Notes: generated by a model from the sequence alone, not told the origin. Counted from the stretch's first letter, positions 32,149 through 42,800 are shown. The stretch is 64,000 nucleotides of DNA from Terriglobus aquaticus (GCF_025685415.1 NZ_JAGSYB010000001.1:1612001-1676000), one strand, 5' to 3'. Numbers and translations: made by a program.

Positions 32149-33010
32149 CGAGGCCGCAAACCGCTCGCGCACCGCCCTCCGTTTCGACATCCTGACCATC
32201 TTTCCAGAGTTCTTCTCGAGCGTCCTCTGCTACGGCGTTGTCGCCCGCGCCCTTCAGACGGGTATCGCGACGGTCCACACCACCGATCTCCGCGACTTCA
32301 CCACCGATCGCCACCGTACCGTGGACGATCGCCCTTTCGGTGGCGGCGAGGGCATGGTGCTCAAGCCCGAACCAATCTTTGCCGCCGCCGACGCGCTCGG
32401 GATCACGCCGAAGCCCAACCGCGACACCAAGCGCGAGACCGTCATCATGCTCACGCCGCAGGGACGGCCGTTTACCCAGGCAGTCGCCCGCACGTTAGCG
32501 CTAACGGAGCGCGTCGTTCTGCTGTGCGGGCGCTATGAGGGAGTGGACCAGCGCGTCATCGACCACCTCTGCGACCGGCAACTTTCCATTGGGGACTACG
32601 TGCTCTCCGGTGGCGAACTCGCAGCCGCGGCAGTGGTGGACGCGACCGTCCGCCTGCTTCCCGGCGTTCTCGGCAATGCGGATTCATCCCACTACGAAAG
32701 CTTCGGCCTTTCAGCGGACGGCGCCGCCGCCGACGCGGACACACCGCTCGCCGTCAGCCCCGCCGCCGGCCTGCTGGATTACCCGCATTACACCCGCCCG
32801 GCCGAGTTCCGCGGCTGGGCGATCCCGGATGTTCTCGCAGGCGGCAATCACACGGAAATCCGCCGCTGGAGGCGAGAACGCGCCCTGGAAACCACCTTGC
32901 AGAATCGCCCCGACCTGCTCCGCGAGGAAGATCTCACTCGCGAAGACCGCAAGATCCTGGGGAAACTCAGGGCAGCTGCTCCGTCCGCAACCCCTCACCG
33001 GACCGATTGA
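32141..33010 (+). CDS. trmD: tRNA (guanine-N1)-methyltransferase TrmD
   Basis: A 289-residue SPOUT methyltransferase that makes m1G37 in tRNAs with G at position 36, preventing frameshifts. Motifs: FDILTIFPEFFSSVLCYGVV, TVDDRPFGGGEGMVLKPEPI, RVVLLCGRYEGVDQRVIDHL, and the knotted SAM site SIGDYVLSGGELAAAAVVDA; the tRNA-binding C-terminal part includes LLDYPHYTRPAEFRGWAIPD and LAGGNHTEIRRWRRE. Longer than E. coli TrmD by ~30 residues at both ends. It is coupled to rimM through an 8-base overlap. Confidence 0.97.
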   Translation: MADEAANRSRTALRFDILTIFPEFFSSVLCYGVVARALQTGIATVHTTDLRDFTTDRHRTVDDRPFGGGEGMVLKPEPIFAAADALGITPKPNRDTKRETVIMLTPQGRPFTQAVARTLALTERVVLLCGRYEGVDQRVIDHLCDRQLSIGDYVLSGGELAAAAVVDATVRLLPGVLGNADSSHYESFGLSADGAAADADTPLAVSPAAGLLDYPHYTRPAEFRGWAIPDVLAGGNHTEIRRWRRERALETTLQNRPDLLREEDLTREDRKILGKLRAAAPSATPHRTD

Positions 33011-33113
33011 CCTGCTTCACGGCCCGGTGCAATGCGGGAAGCCCCAATTTCCTTCACTCCTCGGCCCTTTTCCGCTATACTGAACAACGACTCTAAGTAA
33101 GGAAAACTGCGTC

Positions 33114-33470
33114 ATGTCGATTCACCCCATCATGCAAAAGCTGGCAGACAAGCTCCAGCGCACCGATCTGCCCGAGTTCGCCCCCGGCGACACTGTCCGC
33201 GTGCAGGTGAAGATCAAGGAAGGCGACAAGGAGCGTCTGCAGGCGTTTGAGGGCATGTGCATCGCCCGCAAGAACGGACCGCAGGGTAGCTTCACCGTCC
33301 GCAAAATGAGCTTCGGCCAAGGCGTCGAGCGCATTTTCCCGTTCAACTCCAAGGTCGTCGACAAGGTCGAGAAGGTTCGCTCGTACGAAGTACGCCGCGC
33401 CAAGCTTTTCTACCTGCGCGGTCTGCGTGGCAAGGCTGCCCGTCTCCGCGAAGTGGGCCGCACCGCCTAG
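33114..33470 (+). CDS. rplS: 50S ribosomal protein L19
   Basis: A 118-residue protein with the L19 pattern [60 protein letters not shown] and [15 protein letters not shown]. The ATG at 33114 follows AAGGAAAA. Last gene of the rpsP operon, with a strong terminator after it. Confidence 0.97.
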   Translation: MSIHPIMQKLADKLQRTDLPEFAPGDTVRVQVKIKEGDKERLQAFEGMCIARKNGPQGSFTVRKMSFGQGVERIFPFNSKVVDKVEKVRSYEVRRAKLFYLRGLRGKAARLREVGRTA

Positions 33471-33488
33471 TCCCTCCTCCGCTGCACG

Positions 33489-33519
33489 AAAACGCCGGCC
33501 TCGCGCCGGCGTTTTCTTT
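33489..33519 (+). terminator. Rho-independent terminator of the rpsP-rplS operon
   Basis: An 11-bp stem, aaaacgccggc at 33489-33499 and gccggcgtttt at 33505-33515, with a 5-base loop and following T-rich sequence. The A-rich left arm means it may also work for the convergent superoxide dismutase gene. Confidence 0.9.
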
Positions 33520-33549
33520 GCAGATGGAGCGCCGCGAAGCGCTTTGACA

Positions 33550-34281
33550 CTAAACCTTCTTTAGCGCGGCGTACCGCTCCTGAGCAAAGTCCCAGTTGAT
33601 GACGTTGTAGAACGCCTGCACGTACTCCGGCCGGCGGTTCTGGTACTTCAGGTAATAGGCGTGCTCCCACACGTCGATCCCCATGATCGGAAACATGCCG
33701 AGGCCGAGCGGAGAGTCCTGGTTGGCCATCTGTGCAACGCCGACCTCACCACCGCGTTTCATCGCCAAAAAAGCCCACCCACTACCGAACTGGGCGAGAG
33801 CGGCCTTGGTGAAGGCCGTCTGAAATCCCGCAAAGCTACCGAAGCTCTTGTCGATGGCCGCGGCCAGATCACCCTTCGGCAGCGCACCGTTGTTCTTCGC
33901 CAGCGATGGCCAGAACAGCGAATGGTTCGCATGTCCACCGCCCTGGTTGCGTACGGCGGTCCGCTTATCCTCCGGTACCACTTGCAGGTTTGCCACTAGA
34001 GCTTCAACGGGCATGGCCGACAGCTTCGGATCGTCCCCGATCGCCTTCACCAGGTTGTCCACGTAGGCCTTGTGGTGCTTGTCGTGGTGAATCGACATGG
34101 TCTGCGCATCGATGAACGGCTCCAGCGAGTCCGGTGCATAGCCGAGCGGCGGCAAAACCCCGATTGCGTGCGTTGCAACGGCTTGCGAAGCCTCAGCGGC
34201 CCACGCCCGAATGGAAGGCGAGAGCGCCAGAGCGCCTGCCGCCAAACCTGACATCTTCAAGAACTCGCGACGACCTGTCAT
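33550..34281 (-). CDS. Tat-exported Fe/Mn superoxide dismutase
   Basis: A 243-residue enzyme that dismutes superoxide. The leader MTGRREFLKMSGLAAGALAL has a Tat motif (RREFLK) and a cleavage-like AWAAEA, so it acts in the periplasm. The mature part has the metal ligands: His in MSIHHDKHHKAYVDNL, His in GGGHANHSLFWPSL, and Asp plus His in GIDVWEHAYYLKYQNRRPEY. GGEVGVAQMANQDSPL in the core does not settle iron versus manganese. The ATG at 34281 follows AAGGAG. Export of a Fe/Mn-type SOD is less common than export of Cu/Zn SOD. Confidence 0.93.
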   Translation of the reverse strand: MTGRREFLKMSGLAAGALALSPSIRAWAAEASQAVATHAIGVLPPLGYAPDSLEPFIDAQTMSIHHDKHHKAYVDNLVKAIGDDPKLSAMPVEALVANLQVVPEDKRTAVRNQGGGHANHSLFWPSLAKNNGALPKGDLAAAIDKSFGSFAGFQTAFTKAALAQFGSGWAFLAMKRGGEVGVAQMANQDSPLGLGMFPIMGIDVWEHAYYLKYQNRRPEYVQAFYNVINWDFAQERYAALKKV

Positions 34282-34313
34282 AGCTGTCTCCTTACGAAAG
34301 CGGTATCGTTCGT

Positions 34314-36599
34314 CTACTGCCCGCCAGCTTCGCCGGCGAGTTTCTCAATATAAGCAGCCTCGTTCGTCAGTGCCTGCACCAGAACGCCAAGCTGCTGCTG
34401 CGCCTCATCGTAGCGCCCATCTTCGACCGCTTCGCGAACGCCTGGCAAGGTGCTGGCGCCGTAGCCGGTGTAGGTGCCCGGCGCATACAGCAAATGCTTC
34501 ACCCAGGGACGGCCTGGCAGACCGGCGTCGCTCAGCAGCTTGCGCTCCGCGACTGCCAGATCGTTGTTCAGGGTTAAACGCTGGGCTGACGACAGGGCAG
34601 CAGCGTTAGCGCTAACGCTGCCATACTTCGTCGCCGCCGCGTCGAGTCTACTGACCGCCGCATCCAGGGTGCTGAAGTCCATCTGGGGCGGCACCGGCAA
34701 GGCTGGAGGCGGCAGAAGCGGGTTCTTGGGATCGTCTGCAAGCTTGTACGCACCGGCCTGCAAGGCGCGGTTGCGGCGCTCGGCCGCCTGACGCAGATCC
34801 TTCACCTCAGACTTGAGATTTTCGCTGTAATCGCGAACAGTCAGCGCGAGTTCATGAAAGCTGAGCGGCATCACGTCTGCATCGGCCACGCGCATGACCA
34901 TGGTGCCTGCCGTCTGTGCAAACAGCTTGCCGTAGACCTGGTCTTTGTCGGCGAACTGGTCCCAGTGCCACGGCGTGTCGTACGCGGAGTGGTAGGTGCC
35001 GCTGTGGTCTTCGCCGCCAAAGCCGATGTTGATCGACGCGACGCCCAGGTGATCGACAAACCCGGCGTAATCCGAGCCGCTGCCCGCCGGTCCGAGCGCG
35101 ACGGTCGCGCGCGCCTCACCCGCATCGGGACGAGCACCGCCCCGGCCGCGACCGGCCTGCTGTGCTGCCTTCTGCCGGGCAAAAACGGAGGTGTGGCTTT
35201 CGGGATCGGTCATCTCGCGAACCACGTCGTTGACCAGCAGTTCGTAACTCTGCGATCCCTGCGCGCCAAAGAAGCCCCGGCCGTTCTCGTCGGAGTTGAT
35301 GTAAATAGCGCCGTGCTTGGTCAGCTCGTCCGCATGCGCCTCCGCCCACTCGGTCGAGCCCAGTAGTCCCGGCTCTTCCCCGTCCCACGACGCATAAACC
35401 AGCGTCCGCTTGGGCTGCCATCCCTGCTTGTGCAGCTCGCCCAAGGCGCGTGCTTCTTCGATCATGGCGGACTGCCCGCTGATCGGGTCGTCGGCACCGT
35501 TGACCCAGCCGTCATAGTGGTTGCCGCGAACAATCCACGTCTCAGGCTCTTCGGAGCCCTTCAGGGTGGCGACCACGTCGAGCACCGGCTTGGTGCCCCA
35601 GTCGGATTCGATTTTCAGGTGAACCTTGGAAGCGCTGGGGCCGAACTTGTACGTAAGCGGTAACGCTCCGCGCCAGCCGGCGGGCACTGTGCGGCCCTGC
35701 AGTGAGGCGAGCAGAGGCTGCGCATCACCCCAACTGACCGGAATGGTCGGGATCGGCATGATGACCTTGCTGTCCGCGATCGCCAGGCGCTTTGCACCTG
35801 GGACGGACGCTACGCCGGGGGTCAGCGGATCGCCCGCGTAGAGCGTGGTGTCGGCAACCGAACCGCGCTGCACTCCCCACTCCGGCCGCATGGGACCGGA
35901 GGGGATGACGTCACCGGTGCCGAAGCCGTCGTCGGCCGGGTCGCTGTAGATGATGCAGCCAACCGCGCCGTGCATGGCCGCCAGCTTCGGCTTCAGGCCG
36001 CGCCAGCCACCGCCGTAGCGAGCAATGACGATCGCGCCCTTGACGCTGACGCCATAGCGGTCCAGTTCTTCATAGTCGGCCTTGTTGCCATAGTTGACGT
36101 AGATGAGCGGAGCGGTCACGTCGCCGTCGGCGGCGTAGATGTTGTACGGCGGCATGGCCGGGCTCTTGTCGTGGGTGTACGGATCTTCGGCGACTTCGGG
36201 TTCGCTGAGCCGCGCCTTGTACGGCTTGGGCCCGGTGAGTTCCAGGACGCGCGTCTTCGGCGTGGGGTAGAGCACGTCAAACTGCTCGATTTTGGCGTCC
36301 CATCCCCAGGACTGGTACTGCTTCAGGAGCCATTCGGCGTTGGCACGCTGGGCGGCGGAACCAACGTTGTGCGGGTGCGCGGCCAGCAGGTGCAGGTTGT
36401 CGCTGATCTTCTTTGCGTCGGGCAGCGCCTGAAACTTCGCTTCCCACTGGCGTTCCGTGGCGGAGTCCGCTGCGGTGAAACCCTGGAGCGGCTTGCTGGT
36501 GTCTGGCGTGCCGTTGGCGGCCTGTGCCTGCTGTGCGGTGAGCGACAAAAGCGGCTGAATCAGAACGGCAGCCACGGCAAGGACAGCAAGACGACGCAT
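34314..36599 (-). CDS. Secreted M28-family peptidase (glutamate carboxypeptidase II-like)
   Basis: A 761-residue exported peptidase. The start MRRLAVLAV at 36599 has GGGAG upstream and a signal peptide ending near AQAANG; a longer frame to 36944 runs into the feoA side and is not supported. A protease-associated domain (~120-280, VKGAIVIARYGGGWRGLKPK) precedes the M28 core (~350-560): IVRGNHYDGWVNGADDPISG with the first His and Asp ligands, YASWDGEEPGLLGSTEWAEA with Glu-Glu, GRGFFGAQGS, and SGSDYAGFVDHLG then GTYHSAYDTPWHWD with the last His. The C-terminal dimerisation-like domain (~600-760) completes the PSMA/NAALADase layout. It probably trims peptides outside the cell. Confidence 0.93.
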   Translation of the reverse strand: MRRLAVLAVAAVLIQPLLSLTAQQAQAANGTPDTSKPLQGFTAADSATERQWEAKFQALPDAKKISDNLHLLAAHPHNVGSAAQRANAEWLLKQYQSWGWDAKIEQFDVLYPTPKTRVLELTGPKPYKARLSEPEVAEDPYTHDKSPAMPPYNIYAADGDVTAPLIYVNYGNKADYEELDRYGVSVKGAIVIARYGGGWRGLKPKLAAMHGAVGCIIYSDPADDGFGTGDVIPSGPMRPEWGVQRGSVADTTLYAGDPLTPGVASVPGAKRLAIADSKVIMPIPTIPVSWGDAQPLLASLQGRTVPAGWRGALPLTYKFGPSASKVHLKIESDWGTKPVLDVVATLKGSEEPETWIVRGNHYDGWVNGADDPISGQSAMIEEARALGELHKQGWQPKRTLVYASWDGEEPGLLGSTEWAEAHADELTKHGAIYINSDENGRGFFGAQGSQSYELLVNDVVREMTDPESHTSVFARQKAAQQAGRGRGGARPDAGEARATVALGPAGSGSDYAGFVDHLGVASINIGFGGEDHSGTYHSAYDTPWHWDQFADKDQVYGKLFAQTAGTMVMRVADADVMPLSFHELALTVRDYSENLKSEVKDLRQAAERRNRALQAGAYKLADDPKNPLLPPPALPVPPQMDFSTLDAAVSRLDAAATKYGSVSANAAALSSAQRLTLNNDLAVAERKLLSDAGLPGRPWVKHLLYAPGTYTGYGASTLPGVREAVEDGRYDEAQQQLGVLVQALTNEAAYIEKLAGEAGGQ

Positions 36600-36753
36600 C
36601 GGGTCTCCCAAGGTGCAAGTTGGTTGCGGTAAGAACGTTATACGCTGTCGCGCGTCGCCCGACTCGGCTCGCGATGTCAGACCAAGCTGGTCCGCAATCT
36701 TGGTATGATGGTGAACGGGGCATTTCTCAAACTTGCTTGCCCCGGAGTTACCG

Positions 36754-36978
36754 TTGCATCTGGCAGAGTTGAGCACGGGAGAAAGAGCGGTTGTCACCGG
36801 CGTGGCGGTGAGCGATGCGCACTGCCAGTTGTGCGGGCTGGGCGTTGTGCCGGGCGCCGAGGTGGAGATTGTTCGCCACCTGAGCCGGAAGACCATGCTG
36901 ATTGTGCGCGTGGACGGGTCCGACGTTGCTCTGCGCGAGAGCACGGCGCAAAGCGTGAAGATTCGCAGGTCCGAGTAG
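36754..36978 (+). CDS. feoA: Ferrous iron transport protein A (SH3-like)
   Basis: A 74-residue protein with the FeoA pattern LAELSTGERAVVTGVAVSDA, LCGLGVVPGAEVEIVRHLSR and MLIVRVDGSDVALRESTAQS. The TTG at 36754 has GGAG six bases upstream; another TTG at 36733 is possible. FeoA is a cytosolic SH3-like partner that modulates FeoB. feoB begins two bases after its stop. The spacer to the divergent M28 gene is short and should contain promoters for both. Confidence 0.88.
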   Translation: MHLAELSTGERAVVTGVAVSDAHCQLCGLGVVPGAEVEIVRHLSRKTMLIVRVDGSDVALRESTAQSVKIRRSE

Positions 36979-36980
36979 CC

Positions 36981-38804
36981 ATGGAGTTCCAGACCATTGG
37001 CCTAATCGGGCCACCGAACGTTGGCAAGTCGACCCTGTTCAACAGGCTGACCGGGTTGCGTCAGAAGGTGTCGAACTACTCCGGCGTGACGGTGGAGCAC
37101 CGCAGCGGGCGGTTGCGCGGGACGAGCAAGACCGTCATCGACCTGCCAGGCGTTTGGACGCTGACTCCCTCCTCGGAAGACCAGAAGATCGCTGTCACCA
37201 TTTTGGAAGGCAAGCAGCCGCACCTGCCACGGCTGGATGCGGTGTTGCTGGTCGTCGACGGCACACAGTTTCACAAGTACAGCCTGTTGATCGGCGAAGT
37301 CCTGGCAAGAAAGCTGCCGACCATGCTGCTGATCAACATGGCGGATGAGTTGGAGCAGCGCAAGGGCTACATCGATCCACTGGCCGTGGCACGCGAACTG
37401 CACACACCAACGACGCTAATCAGCGCGGCCCGTGGTACCGGCATGGACGCCGTTCACCAATGGCTCAAGCAGGATCATTCCCCTGCAAACGTCTTACCCG
37501 TGCTACAGGCCGGTGGCAATGCCGCTCCGTGCGCGCCGAACTGCGGCGACTTGACGGCGGCGGGTGCGTACCGCAGGCCGCAGCACTCGACGCTGACGCG
37601 CGCGGTGGACCGCTGGGCGCTGCACCCGGTTGCCGGGCCGATCCTCTGCCTGATCTTTCTGCTGTTCGCGTTCCAGGTGATCTTTCGCGTGGCGTACCCG
37701 GCGGGGCAGGCGCTGACGAACTGGCTGGGCGACCTGGGCACCCGGGCTGGGACGATCCTGCCGGATACCATTCTGCGGGCCATCGTGGTGGACGGCATCT
37801 GGAACGGGATTGCATCGATCTTGGGCTTCCTGCCGCAAATTCTTTGCATGTTCCTGGTGATCACGGTGCTGGAGGACAGCGGCTACATGGCTCGCGCGGC
37901 CGTAATTGCGGACCGCACCATGGGACGCGTGGGGCTGAACGGCCGGTCGTTTCTGCCGCTGCTGTCGGCGTACGCCTGCGCGGTGCCAGCCATTATGGCG
38001 ACGCGGGCGATTCCGTCGAAGCGCGACCGCATTGCGACAATCCTGATCGCTCCATTCATGACGTGCTCGGCGCGGCTGCCCGTGTATGCGCTGCTGATTG
38101 CGGCGTTTATCCCGGCGCGCCCGCTGTTCGCGGGACCGCTGGGCGGCGTCGTCGGACTGCAGGCTGCGACGATGATGGGGCTGTATCTGGCGGGTCTGCT
38201 GGCGGCGCTGGTTACGGCGATGTTGCTCCGGTCTACGGTGATGCGCGGGCAGGCTTCAGCGTTTGCGATCGAGTTGCCGAACTACCGCATGCCGCGCCTG
38301 CGCACGATCGCGCTGGCGATTGTGGATCGCAGCAAGGTGTTTCTGAAGCAGGTTGCCACCGTAATCCTGGTGCTGAACCTGATTGTGTGGTTCCTTGCGC
38401 ACCTGCCGCTGCACAATGGGCAGCCGAGCGAGGTGGGGTCGAGTATCCTGGCGCGCATCGGGTCGTTGATCGAGCCGTTGCTGCATCCGCTTGGGTTCAA
38501 CCGGCCGGTTGGCATCTCATTGCTGACGGCGTTTGTTGCGCGTGAGAGTGTGGTGTCGACCCTGTCGACGCTGTACAACAGCGTGCATCCCGGCGATCTG
38601 CTGCGAGCCGACATCGGCATGGCCGGAGCGCTGGCGCTGATGATCTTTTTTGCACTGGCGATGCAGTGCACGGCAACGCTGGCGGTGGTTCGGCGTGAGA
38701 CAAATAGCTGGAAGTGGCCGATTGCGCAGTTCGGCTACATGACGGTGCTGGCGTATGTGGCGGCGTTTGTGACGTACCGCGTTGCGTTGATGCTACACCT
38801 CTGA
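36981..38804 (+). CDS. feoB: Ferrous iron transporter FeoB
   Basis: A 607-residue membrane protein importing Fe2+. The N-terminal G domain has G1 GPPNVGKSTLF, the G2 region NYSGVTVEH, G3 DLPGVW, and a modified G4 NMAD in place of the usual NKxD-like NxxD (as in other FeoB proteins), with SAARGTG as G5. The membrane part has about eight helices with the family motifs SGYMARAAVIADRTMGRVGL, GRSFLPLLSAYACAVPAIMA and MTCSARLPVYALLIAAFIPA, where the Cys lines the pore. It is shorter than E. coli FeoB (773) chiefly because the region between the G domain and pore and the C-terminus are compact. ATG at 36981; a frame reaching back to 36705 is a shadow over feoA. Confidence 0.95.
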   Translation: MEFQTIGLIGPPNVGKSTLFNRLTGLRQKVSNYSGVTVEHRSGRLRGTSKTVIDLPGVWTLTPSSEDQKIAVTILEGKQPHLPRLDAVLLVVDGTQFHKYSLLIGEVLARKLPTMLLINMADELEQRKGYIDPLAVARELHTPTTLISAARGTGMDAVHQWLKQDHSPANVLPVLQAGGNAAPCAPNCGDLTAAGAYRRPQHSTLTRAVDRWALHPVAGPILCLIFLLFAFQVIFRVAYPAGQALTNWLGDLGTRAGTILPDTILRAIVVDGIWNGIASILGFLPQILCMFLVITVLEDSGYMARAAVIADRTMGRVGLNGRSFLPLLSAYACAVPAIMATRAIPSKRDRIATILIAPFMTCSARLPVYALLIAAFIPARPLFAGPLGGVVGLQAATMMGLYLAGLLAALVTAMLLRSTVMRGQASAFAIELPNYRMPRLRTIALAIVDRSKVFLKQVATVILVLNLIVWFLAHLPLHNGQPSEVGSSILARIGSLIEPLLHPLGFNRPVGISLLTAFVARESVVSTLSTLYNSVHPGDLLRADIGMAGALALMIFFALAMQCTATLAVVRRETNSWKWPIAQFGYMTVLAYVAAFVTYRVALMLHL

Positions 38805-38852
38805 TCCCTTCGGGGGGACGCAGCATCCGGATCCGGCTTATTCTGAAGCCGA

Positions 38853-39815
38853 ATGATCACGTTCTACGTGCCGGTGAACGGCAAGCTGCAAGCGGATGCG
38901 GACGCCCGCTGTGACGAAGCGCTTTGGATCGATCTGTTCGATCCTTCTCCGGACGAGGAACACCGCGTGGAGCAGGAGCTCTCTCTGCAGATTCCCACGC
39001 GTGCCGAAATGCGCGAGGTGGAGAGCAGCAGTGCGCTGTACCGAGAAAGCCACGCAACCTTTGTGACCGTCCGCGCGGTGCTGCGCGACCCGGAGGAACA
39101 GCCGCGGCTGACGTCGATCACCCTGGTTCGCACGGACCGCGTCCTGATCACGGTGCGCTATGGGACGCCGAAGGCATTTCATGAGTTCCTGTTGCGCGTG
39201 TCGAAGGAGAGTGCCGAGGTCCACAGCAGCATCTCAGTGATGCTGTGCTTCCTGGAGACGCTCGTGGACCGCGATGCCGACATCCTGGAAGAGATTGGCG
39301 ACTCGCTGGACCCGGTGTCGCGCGAAATCTTTTCGCAGAACGCGGCGGCCATGAAGTCCATTGCAGCGGCAGACCTGGGCGGCGTGTTGAAGTCGATCGG
39401 GCGCAGCGGCGACCTGGCCTCGCGCGTGCGGGAAAGCCTGCACAGCGTTGGGCGATCAGTTCCCTTTCTGCTGACAGAGATCCATGACGATCACGCGGCG
39501 CGCGTTCGCCTGAAGACGCTCGCCAGCGACGTGAAGTCGCTGCTGGAGCACGACAACTTTCTGCAGACGCAGATTCAGTTCCTGCTGGACAGCAATCTGG
39601 GCCTGATCTCGATTCAGCAGAACGCCATCATGAAAGCGCTGAGTGTGGCGGCCGTGGTGTTTCTGCCGCCAACGCTGATTGGATCGATTTATGGCATGAA
39701 CTTTGAGCACATGCCGGAGCTGCATTGGCACTTCGGCTATCTGTATGCGCTGGGGCTCATGGTGCTGTCGGCGCTGGGGCCGCTGCTGTACTTCCGATGG
39801 CGACGGTGGCTGTAG
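38853..39815 (+). CDS. CorA-family magnesium/cobalt transporter
   Basis: A 320-residue CorA-like channel subunit. The soluble N-terminal domain (~1-250) is followed by a long stalk helix (KSLLEHDNFLQTQIQFLLDS) and two C-terminal transmembrane helices (MKALSVAAVVFLPPTLIGSI and FGYLYALGLMVLSALGPLLY). The signature GMN is present in IYGMNFEHMPEL, which forms the selectivity loop. The natural ion is probably Mg2+. It follows feoB by 48 bases on the same strand and may share its transcript. A terminator lies downstream. Confidence 0.93.
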   Translation: MITFYVPVNGKLQADADARCDEALWIDLFDPSPDEEHRVEQELSLQIPTRAEMREVESSSALYRESHATFVTVRAVLRDPEEQPRLTSITLVRTDRVLITVRYGTPKAFHEFLLRVSKESAEVHSSISVMLCFLETLVDRDADILEEIGDSLDPVSREIFSQNAAAMKSIAAADLGGVLKSIGRSGDLASRVRESLHSVGRSVPFLLTEIHDDHAARVRLKTLASDVKSLLEHDNFLQTQIQFLLDSNLGLISIQQNAIMKALSVAAVVFLPPTLIGSIYGMNFEHMPELHWHFGYLYALGLMVLSALGPLLYFRWRRWL

Positions 39816-39843
39816 CGATAGGCAGGCGACGCATTTCGGACGC

Positions 39844-39877
39844 GAAGAAGGGGCGGCCTACGGGCCGCCCTCTTCGT
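39844..39877. terminator. Rho-independent-like terminator between corA and the TonB receptor gene
   Basis: A GC-rich stem, with ggggcggcc near 39850-39858 and ggccgccctc near 39862-39871, extended by gaag/cttc pairs, lies between two convergent genes. The T tract is short, so efficiency is uncertain. Confidence 0.65.
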
Positions 39878-39893
39878 TGTGTAAGCGCTGCTG

Positions 39894-42800
39894 CTAGAAC
39901 AACACCTTCAGTGCAAACTGCACGACACGCGGCGTAAACGTGCTGCTGACGATGCCGCCGCCGGTTGGTGTCCCTGTGTTTGCGGTGGGAGCACCGCCCG
40001 TGAAGCTTTGCAGTGTCCCGGAAAGGCCGCTGGAGGGCAGGTAGAGGTTGGTGTGGTTCAAGACGTTGTACAGCTCTGAGCGGAACTCAAGCTTCACGCC
40101 TTCCGTGATGGGAAAGCGCTTGTTGACGTCCAGATCCGTCTGGTAAAAGGCGGGCGTGCGGGCGGGATTGCGGGACAGATTGCCGAAGGGCGCCTGGTAA
40201 AAGCCCTGCGCGTTTTGCGTGGCTGGCAACTGAAGCGCAGCGTAGTTCACGTATTGCACGTAGCCGGTGTTGGCCTGGCGAATGCTGCGGCCAAGCGTGA
40301 GCGGCTGGCCCGGCACGCGGTTCGGACGATATAGGTTGACGCCGCGGTAGTTCGCCGTGATCTGGAGTGAGGATGCGGTGGCGCCGTTGGGCGTGTAGGT
40401 GAGATTGAACGGTGTGCCGCCCTGCGCGGTGTTGACGCCGGTGAGTTGCCAGCCACCCAGCAGGGTGTCCACGAAGCGGTTGGCGTTGTTGCCGAAGCGG
40501 CGACCGCGGCCGTAAGGCACCTCGTACACCAGGCTGGTCACGTTGATAACTGGCGTGTTGTAGTCCGACTGCGCGTACTCGGCGGCAAGATTGTTTGCGT
40601 CTTGCGGCGACGGCGTGTTGCCCTCGAGCGAGGCGCTGGCGTTGTCGAGCGAGCGCGACCAGGTGAAGCTGTTGAGCAGGGTGAGGCCGCCCACCATGCG
40701 CTGCTCGTAACGGACCTGCAGGGCGTTGTAGTTGCTGTATCCCTCGTTGAGGGCCTCGGTAATGTCGGACGGCCAGTTGCCGAACGGACGCGAGTAGACG
40801 GGCGTTGCCGTGCCGTTGCTGGCGAAGGTAGTGCCGACCACGTTGCGCTGGTTGCCGTTGAGGAACTGCTGCAGTTTCAGGCCGTGATTGCCGACGTAGG
40901 CGACGTCGACTAGGCTGTTTTTGAAGAGCTGTCGCTGGACGGCCAGGTAGTAGTTCTCCACGTAGCTGTCGCGCGTGTTGCGCGGCACCCACGTGATGTT
41001 GTCAGACGCTTTGTTGAAGTTGGTGGCGAGCGTGGAGGGGAAGCCCTGTTCGATGGTGACGTAGCAGGATTCGGTGGTGGCGTTGAACGTGACGGAGTTG
41101 GCGGAGGCGCAATGGTTGGTGGCGCTGGGTGTCACCTGGGTAACGGCCGCGAACTGAGCCTGCGGAGCATTGATGGCGAGGATGTCGCCGGAACCGGCAC
41201 GCGTGTAGTGCACGAAGCTGGTTCCGAAGCCGCCGCGGATGGACAGTTTGGGGCTGGCAGCGTAGGCGAAACCGATGCGCGGAGCGAAATCGTTCAGGTC
41301 AGGGTTGACCAGCGTTTTGCCGTACACGCCACCCGCCGTGATCGGAGTGATGCCGTTGCCGGCAACGGCACCGGGCGAAAGCGTAAGCACGGTCTGGCTG
41401 GTCGGATCCCAATTGGAGATGTAGTTGTTCTTCTCCGAGTAAGGCGAGCCGTACTCCCAACGCAAGCCGGCGTTCAGAGTGAACTTGGACGAGACCTTCC
41501 AGTCGTCCTGCGCGTAGGCGCTGTGCAGCGTTTGCCGCAGATGCGCTTCGAAGTAGTTGGCCAAGGCGTAGGTATTTGACAGGCCAAAGAGGAAGTCCGC
41601 CCAGTAGCTATCCGCCACCTTGGCACCCACCGCACTGTAGCCGCCGCTGAATCCGTACTGACCATAGAGTGGGTTGTTGTCGAGAACGCCCATCCAGATC
41701 TTGAGGTACTCATAACCGAACTTGAGGGAGTGGTTGCCGCGCACCCAGGTATAGTTGATCTTCGGATCAATGAGGGCGGGGTTCTGGAATTGCGGGTTCG
41801 TCGTCTGGCGACCGAACGCAGAGAAGCCGCCGGAGATGCCGATGGCAGGCAGGCCACCCGCGAGGCTGGGTGTGGTGGGCAGGCCGGGGATTGGGATGAC
41901 GGGCGTTCCGGCACTCAGCGGAGTTTTGCCCGCCTTGGTACGTGAAAGTCCGAGGCGCACATCGAGCACGCGATTGGCACCGAAGAGGCCGGTGTAACCT
42001 AGAGCAATCTGCTGGTCGAGGATGCGCTGCGGGCCCGCGGTCTGACCTTCAAGTGGCAGAGGAATCGTTGGGAAGTTCGTGCCGGTTTCCTTGCGGTCGC
42101 TGATGCGGAGGAAGTACCGGGAGGCCGCGTTGGGAGCGTAATCGAAGCGGAGATCGCCCTTATCGCCGTAGTCCTTGAACGGGATCTGGGCGGAGTAGTC
42201 ATTGACGTTCGCACCGCCGCTGGAGGCGGGGCCGCTCTGCGGCAGGCCGGGGACTGCAGTGCGGAAGGCATTGACGATCTGGAGCGAGAGTGGGTTGAAG
42301 GCGCTCTGCGGTATGGGCGTGCCGGCGGTGTACGTCACTCCGGTGAGCGGGTTGCGAACGGGTGCAACGAGAACACCGTTGAGTTCGTTCTGCGTTGGCA
42401 GGGTAAGAACGAAGAGCGGCTTGGTGATGGCGCGCAGGCCTTCATAGTCCAGGAAGAAGAAGAGCTTGTCGCGGAAGATGGGGCCGCCGAAGTTGCCGCC
42501 GAACTGGTTGCGGTTGGTGCTCGGTTTGCGGAACGGAATGGGGCCTGTCTGCGTGTTGAGACTGACGGGCTTGAAGAAGCCGGCGGCGTTCAGGTCGGTG
42601 TTGCGAAAGAAGTCGTATACGGTGCCGTGGAACTGGTTACCGCCGGACTGGGTGGCGACGTTGATGGTGGCGCCGGAGCTGCGACCGTACTCCGCGCTTT
42701 CGTTGTTCGTGACGACGCTGAACTGCGCGACGGAGTCGGGCGGAACGGCGATGATCTGGTTGTCAAAGCCCTGGTTCGATTCGCCGTAGCTGTTGTTGTC

